A DNA stretch of 64,000 nucleotides from Candidatus Promineifilum breve (GTDB lineage Bacteria; Chloroflexota; Anaerolineae; Promineifilales; Promineifilaceae). The stretch is taken from contig NZ_LN890655.1 of NCBI RefSeq assembly GCF_900066015.1, positions 744,001 through 808,000 on the forward strand, read 5' to 3'. Below, in pieces: positions 55,586 through 64,000 of this stretch. A program made the position numbers and the translations under genes. The notes under the pieces are model-generated. The model made no database searches and was not told where the DNA came from. It worked only from the letters and a program-made list of their open reading frames with translations. Numbering within the stretch: position 1 is the stretch's first letter; each line of letters starts with the position of its first letter.

Positions 55586-56755
55586 TCATTTGTCGGCGTG
55601 GGCCGGTAAGGACTCTTTCTCCCCTGCTCCCCTGCCCCCCTGCTCCCCTGCGCCTCGAATGGCAATACTATCGGGAGAGATAACCTTCAACCCCACACGC
55701 GACAGCGTCGGCGGATCGATAAGCATATTGGTATAAGAAGCATTCGCCAGCGGGCAGTAGCACTCCTTGGCGGCGATGCTGCGGCGGACTTCCCTGATCT
55801 TGTCGCCGAACCAGATTTCCTTGAAATCGTAGTTATGGTCGCGCAGGTTGCCCAGGTTATCGGCGCGGACACAGCAGGGCCAGATCGTGCCGTCGGCGTA
55901 GATCTGGGCGCTGGCCCAGCCGGCGTAGCAGTCGATGACCTGATCCTGCTCCTCCAGAATGCGCTTGACCAGCTTGTAATACTCCACCCGGAAGGCCTCG
56001 GTGATGCGGGCCACGCCCCGGTAGCGCTTGCTCTCGACGTAGGCGATGAGCCGGTCGATGGCCGCGTTGTACTGCTCCGGGCTGGGGGTGATGGGCAGGC
56101 CCACGGTGTCCAGTTCGACGCGCGGCTCGGCGATCTCGGTGATGAACTGGTCCGCGCCGGATTGTTCGGCGTAGGCGATCAGTTCGTCCAGATGGCCGAC
56201 GCTGAACACGGAGACGACGGAATGGATGCCGATGTTGAGATTGGGCAGGCTATCGCGCAGGGCCAGCAGTTGCCGCAAGCGCTCCTCGAACTTGATGAAG
56301 TTACCCGGCACGCCGCGGATGAAGTCGTGCTTCTCGCCCACGCCGTCGAGCGACAGGTTGATGATCAGCTGGCTCTCCGGGCAGGAGCGGGCGATGCGCT
56401 CCACCTTGTCGGGGATGGTGCTGAGGATGCTGTTGGTAGGGATGTTGATGATGCCCGGCCGGCAATGTTCGTAGGCCAGTTGGGCCAGTTCGACGATGCC
56501 GCCGAACATGAACGGCTCGCCGCCGCTGATGGTGAACCAGTAGGGGGCGCGGCCGAGCGAGGCCAGCGCCTTGTCCCACTCGTCCAGCGTCATCTCGTTC
56601 TCGCGCTTCATCCAGATATTGCAGGTCAGGCAGCGCGAATTGCAGCGCGGCGAGGGGGATAGCGTGATGTTGAGGGGTAGCAATTTAGGCCAGCCGAAGC
56701 GGCGGTAGGCCTGAAAAAGGGGTACGCGGGCCAATACGCCCGCCATTGAATTCAC
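55586..56755 (-). CDS. radical SAM protein with C-terminal SPASM-like cysteines
   Basis: A 389-residue radical SAM enzyme. The 4Fe-4S/AdoMet motif is CNSRCLTCNIW (about residue 37-47), followed by ISGGEPFMFGG and IINLSLDGVGEKHDFIRG. The C-terminal part has clustered cysteines (DCYAGWASAQIYADGTIWPC, KECYCPLANASY) typical of a SPASM auxiliary cluster domain, so it may modify a peptide or sugar. The last 20 residues (RGAGEQGGRGAGEKESLPAH) are encoded by an octamer arm. The GTG at 56755 (GTGA overlap with the upstream GT2, GGAG 11 bases before) is used; an ATG at 56746 is possible. Confidence 0.83.
   Translation of the reverse strand: MNSMAGVLARVPLFQAYRRFGWPKLLPLNITLSPSPRCNSRCLTCNIWMKRENEMTLDEWDKALASLGRAPYWFTISGGEPFMFGGIVELAQLAYEHCRPGIINIPTNSILSTIPDKVERIARSCPESQLIINLSLDGVGEKHDFIRGVPGNFIKFEERLRQLLALRDSLPNLNIGIHSVVSVFSVGHLDELIAYAEQSGADQFITEIAEPRVELDTVGLPITPSPEQYNAAIDRLIAYVESKRYRGVARITEAFRVEYYKLVKRILEEQDQVIDCYAGWASAQIYADGTIWPCCVRADNLGNLRDHNYDFKEIWFGDKIREVRRSIAAKECYCPLANASYTNMLIDPPTLSRVGLKVISPDSIAIRGAGEQGGRGAGEKESLPAHADK
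55615..55652. repeat. single octamer arm (TCCCCTGC type)
   Basis: Four to five tandem TCCCCTGC octamers with one CCCC variant lie in the 3' end of the radical SAM gene and are translated as its tail. No second arm or loop is present. Confidence 0.85.
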
Positions 56756-57645
56756 TTTGTTTCCAACTCCTTGGTCGTCGCGGCGATTTCCCACACGGTG
56801 TGGCTGCGCCGCGCCTTATAATCCCGGCGGCCCAGGTAGCGGCCGTAGGCTTCCAGGGCCACGACGCGCGCCGTCCACCATAGTTCTTTCGGTCGCCAGG
56901 TCAGATGGCGCAATAGCAGCCCGCCGATGCGCCCGCCGCTCATGGTGCTGACCGCGTAGCCCAGGTGATCCTGCATCTCCAGATGCCCGGCATAGATGCG
57001 CCGCCGCTGGCGCAGGAAATCGTCGACCGTCTCCGGCCCCTTGTTGTAGACCACGGCTTCGGGCACGTATTGCACCGCGTAGCCCTGGCCGCGGATGAGC
57101 GGCTCCACGCTGGCCTCATCGACGGCCGTATGCGGCGGGATGCGGGCGAAGACCTTGCGAAAGGCGATCATCTCCCCGGCCTTGAAGCCGCCGCTGACGT
57201 TCATCTGGTGGTGCAGCTCCCATAGCAGGTGGGCGGCGAAGCCCATGAACGTGGCCGGATCGTTGACCGGCATGGGGCGGCAGGCGGTCATGCCGATCTC
57301 CGGGTCGGCGAAGGGGGCTACCAACTGCTCCAGGCTGTCCTCGCCCGGCAGCAGGTCGGCGCTGCTGAGCACCAGCACGTCGCTGGTGGCCTGGGCCAGG
57401 AACAGGTTCATGGCCGACGCCTTGCCCTCGCGCGTCGGCTGGCTGATCAGGCGGATGCGCCCGTCGCGATCAGCCGCCCGGCAAACGACTTCTTCCGTCC
57501 GGTCGGTGCAGCCGCTGGCAACGACGATGATCTCGGTGACATCGACACGCGCCAGGCGCGATTCGCCGACGCGGGCCAGCAGGCGGCCGACGTTGGCCTC
57601 TTCGTTGTGGGCCATGATGCCCATCGAGCAGCGGATGCGTTCCAT
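56752..57645 (-). CDS. family 2 glycosyltransferase
   Basis: A 297-residue GT2: CSMGIMAHNEEANVGRLLAR, EIIVVASGCTDRTEEVVCRA, QPTREGKASAMNLFLAQATS and VLVLSSADLLPGEDSLEQLV (acidic metal site). The acceptor region (HTAVDEASVEPLIRGQGY) and the basic C-terminus (RRRIYAGHLEMQDHLG) follow. It probably adds sugar to a lipid-linked or protein acceptor in the same pathway as the coupled radical SAM enzyme; this link is inference. The ATG at 57645 is preferred to a GTG at 57660. Confidence 0.85.
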   Translation of the reverse strand: MERIRCSMGIMAHNEEANVGRLLARVGESRLARVDVTEIIVVASGCTDRTEEVVCRAADRDGRIRLISQPTREGKASAMNLFLAQATSDVLVLSSADLLPGEDSLEQLVAPFADPEIGMTACRPMPVNDPATFMGFAAHLLWELHHQMNVSGGFKAGEMIAFRKVFARIPPHTAVDEASVEPLIRGQGYAVQYVPEAVVYNKGPETVDDFLRQRRRIYAGHLEMQDHLGYAVSTMSGGRIGGLLLRHLTWRPKELWWTARVVALEAYGRYLGRRDYKARRSHTVWEIAATTKELETK

Positions 57646-57654
57646 CAATGAATT

Positions 57655-57736
57655 AACCACGGATGGATACGGATTTCACGGATGATACGGATCGCTCTTT
57701 GGCTATATCCGTTTTCTCCGTTTGAATCCGTAGCCA
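57655..57736. repeat. inverted repeat of ACGGATTTC type
   Basis: Left arm 57655-57692 and right arm 57704-57736 are inverted tandem ACGGAT-type units, between the GT2 start and the DegT gene. Same family as at 6012-6105 and 20261-20320. Confidence 0.82.
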
Positions 57737-57810
57737 TTTCTTGTCGCCCGGATAACGGGTGAAGTCTAGTCTATGGGACGGGGCGGCGTCAAGCGGCTGG
57801 GGGGCAATGC

Positions 57811-58917
57811 TCACCCAGCCAGGAAGCTGGCGATGGCCCCGGCGACGGTCGCCACGGCCTCGGGCGGCAGGTCGGGGTAGAGCGGCAGGGACAGAATTTC
57901 CCGCGCCGCCGCTTCGGTGGCCGGCAGGCTGCCCGGCCCATAGCCGAGTCGCAAATAGGCCGGTTGCCGGTGGACGGGCACGGGGTAATGGATGGCCGTG
58001 CCGATGCCCTGCCGCGTCAGATGAGCTTGCAAAGCATCGCGCCGTTCGGTTTGGATGACGTAGAGGTGATAGACGTGCTTGTCATCAGGGCGGGCGTAGG
58101 GCGTGGTCACGGGCAGACCGGCCAACGCCTGGGTATAAGCCGCGGCCAGGCGGCGGCGGGCGTCGTTCTCCTCGTCCAGCCGGCGCAGCCGCACCCGCAA
58201 CACGGCCGCCTGTAGCTCGTCCAGCCGGCTGTTGGTGCCGGGTATCTCGCTGATGTAGCGCTCGCGCCAGCCGTATTGGCGCAGTTGGCGCAGGCGGTCG
58301 GCAATCTCCGGGCGATTGGTGGCGACCGCGCCGCCGTCGCCCAGCGCGGCCAGGTTTTTCGTCGGATAAAAGCTGAAAGCGGCGACATCCCCCAGCGCGC
58401 CCACCAGCCGGCCGCGATAGCGCGCGCCGTGGGCCTGGGCGCAATCCTCGATGACCGCCAACCCGTGGGCGCGGGCGATGGGGATGATAGCGTCCATATC
58501 GGCCGGGTTGCCGTAGAGATGGACGACGATCATGGCCTTGGTGCGCGGCGTGAGGGCGGCTGCAAAGGCAGCCGGGGCCATCGTGAAGGTAGCGGCATCA
58601 ATATCGACCAGGCGGGGCGTCGCACCGCATAGCTCGATGGCGGCCACGGTGGCGACGGCCGTATGGCTGACGGTGATGACCTCATCCCCCGGCCCCACTC
58701 CACAGGCCCGCAGCGCCAGCATCACCGCGTCGGTGCCGGAGGCGACGCCCACGGCGTGGTCAAGGCCCAGATAGGCGGCGAATTCGCTCTCGAAGGCCGC
58801 CACCTCATCGCCCAGGATGTAGCGCCCGCCGGCGGCCACGCGGCCGAGGGCGGCGTCGATCTCCGCTTGCAGCCGACGGTAGGCGGCGGTGAGGTCAAGA
58901 AAGGGGATTTGAGTCAT
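57811..58917 (-). CDS. DegT/DnrJ/EryC1/StrS-family sugar aminotransferase
   Basis: A 368-residue PLP enzyme of the sugar 3- or 4-aminotransferase family. It begins [20 protein letters not shown]; cofactor-binding segments are [20 protein letters not shown] and [20 protein letters not shown], and the catalytic lysine is in [18 protein letters not shown]. It would transfer an amino group to a keto-sugar nucleotide such as those produced by gmd. The residues that set sugar position are not readable here. It ends a four-gene glycan run (epimerase, SDR, aminotransferase) on the minus strand. Confidence 0.9.
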   Translation of the reverse strand: MTQIPFLDLTAAYRRLQAEIDAALGRVAAGGRYILGDEVAAFESEFAAYLGLDHAVGVASGTDAVMLALRACGVGPGDEVITVSHTAVATVAAIELCGATPRLVDIDAATFTMAPAAFAAALTPRTKAMIVVHLYGNPADMDAIIPIARAHGLAVIEDCAQAHGARYRGRLVGALGDVAAFSFYPTKNLAALGDGGAVATNRPEIADRLRQLRQYGWRERYISEIPGTNSRLDELQAAVLRVRLRRLDEENDARRRLAAAYTQALAGLPVTTPYARPDDKHVYHLYVIQTERRDALQAHLTRQGIGTAIHYPVPVHRQPAYLRLGYGPGSLPATEAAAREILSLPLYPDLPPEAVATVAGAIASFLAG

Positions 58918-58924
58918 GCGACGC

Positions 58925-59629
58925 TTACCAATCCATCGGCCGGCGGTCGCGGAAGAAGCCGCCGCTGGGGCCGGAGTCGGGCAGCGTCGCCAGCCAGACG
59001 ATGGTGTCGGCGCCCTGGGCCACGCTGCGTGGCGCGCCGGGGCCGCCCATGTCGGTCCGCACCCAGCCGGGATCGACGGCGTTGACCTTCACCGACCGCC
59101 CGGCCTCGGCGGCAACGACGCGCGTCAGGGCGTTGAGGGCCGCCTTGGAGATGGCATAGGCCCCGGCCCCGCCGCCCATCGTGCTCAACTGCCCGGAACT
59201 GGACGAGACGTTGACGACGCGACCATAGCCGCGACGGCCCATCTCCGGCACGAAGGCCCGGCACAGGCGCAGCGGGCCGTAGAGGTTGACGGCCAGCGTC
59301 TCGTCCACGGTCGCCAGGGGCACGTCGAGGAGGCTCACGCTATCGTCGGGGTAGATGGCGCCATTGTTGACCAGCACGTCCAGACGGCCGAACTGTTGGG
59401 CCACGAACGCCTGGGCGGCATCCACGGAGGCCGGGTCGGTCACGTCGAGGGGGCAGAAGGTCACGTCGCCGCCCTCGCGGCCGAGGAGCCGGGCAGCTTC
59501 TGCGCCGCGCCGGGGGTCACGCGCGGTCAGGATGACGCGCAAGCCCAGCCCGGCCAATTGGCGGCACACTTCCAGACCGATGCCGCGATTGGCTCCGGTC
59601 ACCAGGGCGATTTTTGGTTCAGCGGCCAT
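58925..59629 (-). CDS. short-chain dehydrogenase/reductase
   Basis: A classical SDR of 234 residues: [20 protein letters not shown] (Rossmann Gly motif), [35 protein letters not shown] and the catalytic YAISKAALN (Tyr-x-x-x-Lys), then [15 protein letters not shown]. Such carbonyl reductases of the SDR family use NADPH; the substrate is unknown. Its ATG at 59629 overlaps the epimerase stop (TGATG), so the two are translated together and probably act on the same sugar nucleotide. Confidence 0.88.
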   Translation of the reverse strand: MAAEPKIALVTGANRGIGLEVCRQLAGLGLRVILTARDPRRGAEAARLLGREGGDVTFCPLDVTDPASVDAAQAFVAQQFGRLDVLVNNGAIYPDDSVSLLDVPLATVDETLAVNLYGPLRLCRAFVPEMGRRGYGRVVNVSSSSGQLSTMGGGAGAYAISKAALNALTRVVAAEAGRSVKVNAVDPGWVRTDMGGPGAPRSVAQGADTIVWLATLPDSGPSGGFFRDRRPMDW

Positions 59630-60636
59630 CAGACGTAATGCTCCAGGTGGTCGCGGAAGTAGTCCATCGTCCGTGTCAGGCCGTCGCGCAGGCCAACCAA
59701 CGGCCGCCAGCCCAGTTTGCTGCGAATCTTGCGGTAGTCGCCGTAGAAATCGCCAATGTCGATGCGCTTGCGGTCGGCGGGGAACGGGGTCAGGGCGAAT
59801 GAGCCGCCGCCGTTGACCTCGATCATCAGCCGGGCCAGATTGATGAGGTTGATCGGTTCGTCGCCGCCCAGGTTGTAGATCTGGCCGTCGGCCACGTCGT
59901 GGGCGGCGACCATCAGCAGGGCCTCCACCACGTCGTCGATGTAGTTGAAATCGCGCACCTGCAAGCCGTCGCCGAAGATTTGCAGTTCGCGCCCCTCCAG
60001 CAATTGGCGGAACCACCAGCCGATGAACGTCTGCCGGGCGTCGCGGATGCGCATCCGCGGGCCGTAGGTATTCGTCAGGCGCAGCGACACCGTCCGCAGG
60101 CCATAGACGTCGTGGTAGACCATGTGGTACCACTCGCCGGCCAGTTTGTTGATGCCGTTGACGTCGGCCGGTTGCAGCGGGTGGCGCTCATCGACCGGCA
60201 GGTATTCGGGGCGGCCGTAGATCTGCCGCGTGCTGGCAAAGACGACCTTGGTGGCCGGGTTGCCATGGCGGCACGCTTCCAGCAGGGAGAGCTGGCTGCG
60301 GGCGTTGATCTCCAGGTCGGTGTAGGGATCGATCATGCTGTCGGTGTGGCTGACCTGCCCGGCCAGATTGAAGATGATGTCCTGCCCCTGCACCAGATAG
60401 CGCAGGCCGTGCTCGTCGCGAATGTCGGCGATGTTGATCCGCACCTGATCTTCCAGCCCGGTCACGTTGAAGACGTTGCCGCCGTATTCGGGGATGAGCG
60501 AATCGACGATGAGCACCTCGGCCCCCAGCCCCAAGAGGCGATGGGCGATGTTGGAGCCGATGAAGCCCAGTCCACCGGTGATGAGGACGCGTTTGCCGTT
60601 GAAGAAGGTGAGGTGATCGGTGGGGACGGTGGGCAT
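59629..60636 (-). CDS. NAD-dependent sugar epimerase/dehydratase family with atypical active site
   Basis: An extended SDR of 335 residues. The N-terminal motif is VLITGGLGFIGSNIAHRLLG, followed by IIFNLAGQVSHTDSMIDPYT, VFASTRQIYG and ADVNGINKLAGEWYHMVYHD. The usual catalytic Tyr of Tyr-x-x-x-Lys is Asn here (NGINK), while the Lys is kept. GDGLQVRDFNYIDDVVEALL and YNLGGDEPINLINLARLM are typical of NDP-sugar epimerases. It probably modifies a sugar nucleotide, but a member without the catalytic Tyr may work differently. Coupled to the SDR gene downstream. Confidence 0.85.
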   Translation of the reverse strand: MPTVPTDHLTFFNGKRVLITGGLGFIGSNIAHRLLGLGAEVLIVDSLIPEYGGNVFNVTGLEDQVRINIADIRDEHGLRYLVQGQDIIFNLAGQVSHTDSMIDPYTDLEINARSQLSLLEACRHGNPATKVVFASTRQIYGRPEYLPVDERHPLQPADVNGINKLAGEWYHMVYHDVYGLRTVSLRLTNTYGPRMRIRDARQTFIGWWFRQLLEGRELQIFGDGLQVRDFNYIDDVVEALLMVAAHDVADGQIYNLGGDEPINLINLARLMIEVNGGGSFALTPFPADRKRIDIGDFYGDYRKIRSKLGWRPLVGLRDGLTRTMDYFRDHLEHYV

Positions 60637-60638
60637 GG

Positions 60639-60689
60639 GATAGTGGGTAATGGTTAGTGGGTAGTGGGTAGTGGGCAGTTGTCAGTGGA
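60639..60689. repeat. heptamer array (TAGTGGG type)
   Basis: Seven or so degenerate TAGTGGG/CAGTGGA heptamers lie between the epimerase start and the GT2 gene. The GT2 stop codon (ending at 60682) is within the array. Confidence 0.85.
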
Positions 60690-61458
60690 TGGCGCTTGAC
60701 GGCGATTCGTCATTCGTCGTTCGTCGTTCGTCATTCATCACTTGCCCTTCGCGCCGCCAAACCAGTTGCATCCACAACTTGGTCAGGTCGCGGGCCACCT
60801 GGGCCAGGCGGTGGAAGCGGAAGAATTGGGATTTGCCGTAGGCGCGGTGGAAGTGATGCACCGGCGTCTCGGTCAGGCGGAAGCCGGCGTCCTGCACCTT
60901 TTTCATCAGTTCGACGCAGATGACGCCGCTGTTGCTGGTGAGTTGCACCTGCTCGAAGACCTCGCGGCGCATCAGGCGGAAGTCGCAATCCACGTCCTTT
61001 AGCTTCAGGCTGAAGGCCAACTTGATGATGTATTGGTAGATGCGGCCGATGACGATGCGGTGCAGCGGATCCTGGCGCTCGATCTTCCAGCCGTTGATGA
61101 AATCGATGTCATCGGTGATCAGCGCGGCCAGATTCTTGAGTTCGCGCGGATCATACTGGGCGTCGCCGTCGGTGTAGAATATCCACTCCTTGGCCGCGCC
61201 ATAAAAGCCGCTGCGCAGCGCGCCGCCGTAGCCGCGGTTCTGCGGATGGTGGATGATGCGCACTTCGTCGGGGTAGACGCGGGCCAGCTCATCGAGCACG
61301 GCCGCGGTGTGATCGGCGCTGCCGTCGTTGACGACGAGCACTTCGTAGTCGTCGGTCAACTCGCGCAGAGTCAGCAGGACGGTGATGACCATGCTGCTGA
61401 TGGTGCCGGCGTCGTTATAGGCCGGGAAGAAGGCGGAAATGCTGGGCTTGTCGGTCAT
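60682..61458 (-). CDS. family 2 glycosyltransferase (DPM1-like) with repeat-encoded tail
   Basis: A 258-residue GT2 of the polyprenyl-phosphate mannosyl/glucosyltransferase type: ISAFFPAYNDAGTISSMVIT, VLVVNDGSADHTAAVLDELA, PQNRGYGGALRSGFYGAAKE, IFYTDGDAQYDPREL and DVDCDFRLMRREVFEQVQLT. The N-terminal motifs make it a good candidate to load a sugar on the lipid carrier for the GT-C enzymes. The last 20 or so residues (VMNDERRTTNDESPSSAIH) and the stop come from two heptamer repeats, not from the fold. Confidence 0.87.
   Translation of the reverse strand: MTDKPSISAFFPAYNDAGTISSMVITVLLTLRELTDDYEVLVVNDGSADHTAAVLDELARVYPDEVRIIHHPQNRGYGGALRSGFYGAAKEWIFYTDGDAQYDPRELKNLAALITDDIDFINGWKIERQDPLHRIVIGRIYQYIIKLAFSLKLKDVDCDFRLMRREVFEQVQLTSNSGVICVELMKKVQDAGFRLTETPVHHFHRAYGKSQFFRFHRLAQVARDLTKLWMQLVWRREGQVMNDERRTTNDESPSSAIH
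60706..60741. repeat. heptamer array (TTCGTCA/TTCGTCG type)
   Basis: Five tandem heptamers in the 3' end of the GT2 gene, translated as part of its C-terminal tail. No inverted arm. Confidence 0.85.
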
Positions 61459-61540
61459 TGGTCAATCGGCTTCCAGAATTGGAATATTAACCCCAAAGCC
61501 CGTCTTCGGCCAATCGCGGGGAGAGGGACACCAGAGTCTG

Positions 61541-63781
61541 TCACCGTTGTTCGATAACGGCGTGGTCTTGTCCGTCGGCGAGCATCAGCCGTTGCAGCGT
61601 TTCACCGTCATAGACACCCACCACCAGCGTGACGGGGGGGCCTTCCGGCAACGTCAGGCGGTGGCGCTGTACGAAGCGGTCGCCCGGTTGCAGGCTGGAC
61701 AGGTCAACGCTCAGGCCGTCCCACTGGCTGACGATCTGCCCGGTCGCGTCGCGGGCGTGGATGAAGAGTTTTAGCGGCCGGTCGGTGCTCTGGGCCATGT
61801 CCCAGGCGGTCACGAGGATGAGTTCGCCGTCCGCCGGGTAAATTTGTGCGCCACGATAGGTGAGGGTATCGCCGAATGTGGCCGCTTGATTGGCCCAGGG
61901 GAGGTCGGGCGATTGCGGCAGCCAAAATAACGTTTGCTGCTCGCTAACGATGGCCGGTTCAGCCGGTAGCATCCGGCACAACTCGTCGGGCATGGCGAAG
62001 GCTGTCGCCAACCAGCTACCACCCAGTGACCAGACCAACGCCTCGGCGTCGTCAATCCAGCGCACCCGGCGGTCGTTGCCGGGGAGTTGCGCCGTCAACT
62101 CCTCATGCAACGCCCCCGGCGTCAGGCCTGCCAGAGCCAGGGCGAAAGGCGGGCCATCGGCGACCACCTCGTAGACGCGGATGCTGCCGCCGATGACGGC
62201 CAGCGGTTCTTGCGGGCGAAAGCGGGCGAATAGATCGCCGTTTTCGCCCAACAGGTGGCCGTGCAGATTGGTCACACTGAGAGCATAGCGGCCCGGCGCG
62301 GGGTCGCGGGTGTCGTACAGTTGCCGGTTGGGCGGGGCTTGTTCAGGCACGGGCGACCAGGTGGGCAGCGGGATAAAGGTCAGACCATAAGCGGAGGGGT
62401 GGGCCGTGCCGAAATAGCTGAGGAACAACGGCCGCTCGTCCGCCTGTTCGTCAGCCCACTGCGTCAGGGCCGGCAAATCCTGCCCCCAATCAATGTTGCT
62501 ATCGGATAATATTCGCCAGTTGCGCGACGGCCCACCGGCCAGCACGTTGAAGAACGGGATAAAGTTGGGCCAGACGACGATGCTGAGGACGGGCAGGGTA
62601 GCCGCCAGTACGGCCGCCGCCCGCCGCGCCCGGACGCTCGTCGCCGCCCGCGGCCCCCATAGGCTGATCGACGTGAACAGGATGACAAACGGCAGCATCG
62701 GCAAAAGATGGCGGTAGCCGATCTGGAACGGCCCGACGAGCGAAACCGCAAAATAGAAGAGGGGCATCAGGCTGAGCATCAGGCAGGACGTCCAATCCAT
62801 CCCGCTCGGTTGCCGGCGACGACGGACAGCCAACACTGTCACCCCGACCGCCGCCGCTAACAAAACCAGCGTGACCAGCGGCGTCTTCACCAGAAAGGCG
62901 ATGGGAAAGTAATACCACCAGCCGCCGGGGCGGGATTGGCCCAATAAAAAGGTGATGGGCGGCTGCTGGAGGTAGTCGAGCGTCCATTGCAAATCGGCCC
63001 ACACCGCGGCCAGCGGGAACGGCCGCACCGCGAAGCCATAGGCAGCCCACAGAGTCACCAGGGCAATGCCGCCCGCCAGGGCCAGAACGCCCACCGGCCG
63101 CCACGAACGCCGCCGCCAACCCAGCCACAGAGCCAAGATTACCAGTACGGGCACGATGGTGACGGCGCTATATTTCGTGGCCGCCGCCAGCCCCAGGGCC
63201 ACGCCCAACCCAACGATCAGCCGCGAGCGATCCGTCTTCGCCCAGCGCCAATAGAAATACATCGCCAGCGTGAGCCACAGCGTGAGCGAAACATCATTGG
63301 TGATCAGCCGCCCGTGGGCCAGGACGTTGGGATCGAACAGGAGCAACATCAGGGCCAAGAGGGCAGGCACTCGGCCGCCCAGCTGCCTGCCCCAGCGAAA
63401 CAGTGCCGCCCCCAAAAACAATGTCAGCCACATCGCCGGCACCCGGCCGAGAAAGATGAGCCGCAGCGGGTCGACGTTGTCGCGCCACAGGAAGGCCCCG
63501 GCAGCCAACTCCCAGCGCCCCTCGGCCCAGGCCGGATCATCGACCGGCAGGCGCAGATCCGGCTCAGTCAGCAGCGGCAGCGCGTTGAGAGCGAAGCCCA
63601 CCGGCGGGTGCACGTCATGGAAGTGGGTGGCCCGCGCGATCAGGTAGGCCGCGCCGCGAAAGAGGTGGGTCTGCTCATCAACGGTGCTGCTGTGGCGGAC
63701 GGCGCTGGAGACCATGAGCGCGTAGGCGATCAGGAAGACGAGAGCGGCCGGGAGCAGTGCGCGAAAGCGTTCAACTTTCAT
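61541..63781 (-). CDS. phospholipid-carrier-dependent glycosyltransferase (GT39-like)
   Basis: A 746-residue GT-C enzyme. The GT39 first loop contains SAVRHSSTVDEQTHLFRGAA (acidic residue after the first helix) and ATHFHDVHPPVGFALNALPL. About eleven helices span residues 10-420. The extracellular tail ends in one copy of the beta-sandwich module (LFIHARDATGQIVSQWDGLS, GPPVTLVVGVYDGETLQRLM). It likely moves a sugar from a polyprenyl-phosphate donor to a lipid, protein or glycan outside the cell. Confidence 0.87.
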   Translation of the reverse strand: MKVERFRALLPAALVFLIAYALMVSSAVRHSSTVDEQTHLFRGAAYLIARATHFHDVHPPVGFALNALPLLTEPDLRLPVDDPAWAEGRWELAAGAFLWRDNVDPLRLIFLGRVPAMWLTLFLGAALFRWGRQLGGRVPALLALMLLLFDPNVLAHGRLITNDVSLTLWLTLAMYFYWRWAKTDRSRLIVGLGVALGLAAATKYSAVTIVPVLVILALWLGWRRRSWRPVGVLALAGGIALVTLWAAYGFAVRPFPLAAVWADLQWTLDYLQQPPITFLLGQSRPGGWWYYFPIAFLVKTPLVTLVLLAAAVGVTVLAVRRRRQPSGMDWTSCLMLSLMPLFYFAVSLVGPFQIGYRHLLPMLPFVILFTSISLWGPRAATSVRARRAAAVLAATLPVLSIVVWPNFIPFFNVLAGGPSRNWRILSDSNIDWGQDLPALTQWADEQADERPLFLSYFGTAHPSAYGLTFIPLPTWSPVPEQAPPNRQLYDTRDPAPGRYALSVTNLHGHLLGENGDLFARFRPQEPLAVIGGSIRVYEVVADGPPFALALAGLTPGALHEELTAQLPGNDRRVRWIDDAEALVWSLGGSWLATAFAMPDELCRMLPAEPAIVSEQQTLFWLPQSPDLPWANQAATFGDTLTYRGAQIYPADGELILVTAWDMAQSTDRPLKLFIHARDATGQIVSQWDGLSVDLSSLQPGDRFVQRHRLTLPEGPPVTLVVGVYDGETLQRLMLADGQDHAVIEQR

Positions 63782-63793
63782 GGTGATTGAGAA

Positions 63794-63959
63794 CTAGGGC
63801 TGAAGGGTCAGATAACCCAACTGGACGTAGACTTGGTTCCCGGCGGCAATCAAGCGCTCGCCGCTCAGCGCGTCGTTGCAGGATCAGCCCGGCCAGGACG
63901 AGGGAAAGGGCGAGGAAAGCGAAACCGATGAGGCGACCGCGCGGCATATCCCGGAGCAT
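63794..63959 (-). pseudogene. small lipoprotein-like gene split by an apparent frameshift
   Basis: In one frame the minus strand encodes an N-terminal signal (MPRGRLIGFAFLALSLVLAG). The sequence that continues best as a protein is in a different frame: SCNDALSGERLIAAGNQVYV then QLGYLTLQP and a stop at 63794, which would place a cysteine at a lipobox-like site. A single-base indel near 63890 would join them. It could be a sequencing error, a real pseudogene, or coincidence. The true 5' end may lie just inside the window. Confidence 0.4.
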
Positions 63960-64000
63960 AATAGAGAAGCGCCCGGCCGTCAAAGCGTTGGGCCGCTGAT

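Overview
The window is a gene-dense, high-GC chromosomal segment from a bacterium. The best guess is a filamentous or otherwise complex Chloroflexota of the Anaerolineae type. That rests on inference: very GC-rich coding, Pro/Thr-rich secreted proteins, DUF4012 and DUF2723 membrane proteins, GT-C enzymes with large extracellular tails, conflict-system domains (NACHT-FGE and effector-associated domains), and abundant short-tandem-repeat palindromes. No rRNA, tRNA, CRISPR array, prophage or insertion sequence was seen.

Layout. 0-2.6 kb: acyl carrier protein with its own promoter, facing a trmD / thioesterase / membrane-protein operon. 2.6-6 kb: rmlD, two GT2 glycosyltransferases and rnhB. 6-10.4 kb: a cyclic-2,3-DPG-synthetase-like GTPase, a Xer recombinase, purine nucleoside phosphorylase and a membrane protein. 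10.4-16.3 kb (minus): rsmD, a GT-C membrane enzyme, sucCD and a SpoU-type methyltransferase. 16.3-20.2 kb (minus): rpsF-ssb-rpsR, a SurA-like membrane protein, and radA. 20.3-28 kb (plus): small secreted/membrane proteins, a flippase-like protein, GT2, DUF2723, DUF4012 and an SH3-like surface protein. 28-33.8 kb (minus): two very large GT-C enzymes. 33.9-37.8 kb (plus): ribosomal-protein-S1-like and clpC. 37.9-41.5 kb: a NACHT ATPase with a C-terminal FGE-like domain, divergent from a 65-residue orphan. 41.5-64 kb (minus): a surface-glycan region (O-antigen ligase, GT-C, GT2 and GT4 enzymes, phosphohexomutase, gmd, epimerase, DegT aminotransferase, radical SAM). It is interrupted by an AT-rich island (about 53.1-55.0 kb) carrying a membrane-tethered HTH protein, then by an effector-associated-domain/HhH fusion.

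How the genes fit together. Most non-housekeeping genes build, polymerise or export cell-surface glycan: sugar-nucleotide steps (rmlD, gmd, epimerase, DegT, phosphohexomutase), cytoplasmic GT2/GT4 transferases, polyprenyl-phosphate-dependent GT-C enzymes and a Wzy/WaaL-type ligase. Two genes, the NACHT-FGE protein and the EAD-HhH fusion, carry domains typical of bacterial conflict or signalling systems.

The most striking signal is about twenty loci of short tandem repeats (mostly 7, 8 or 9 bases), usually arranged as palindromes. They lie between genes, supply stop codons to several genes, and are translated in frame inside others. One octamer family has a conserved loop and behaves like a defined, dispersed palindromic element.
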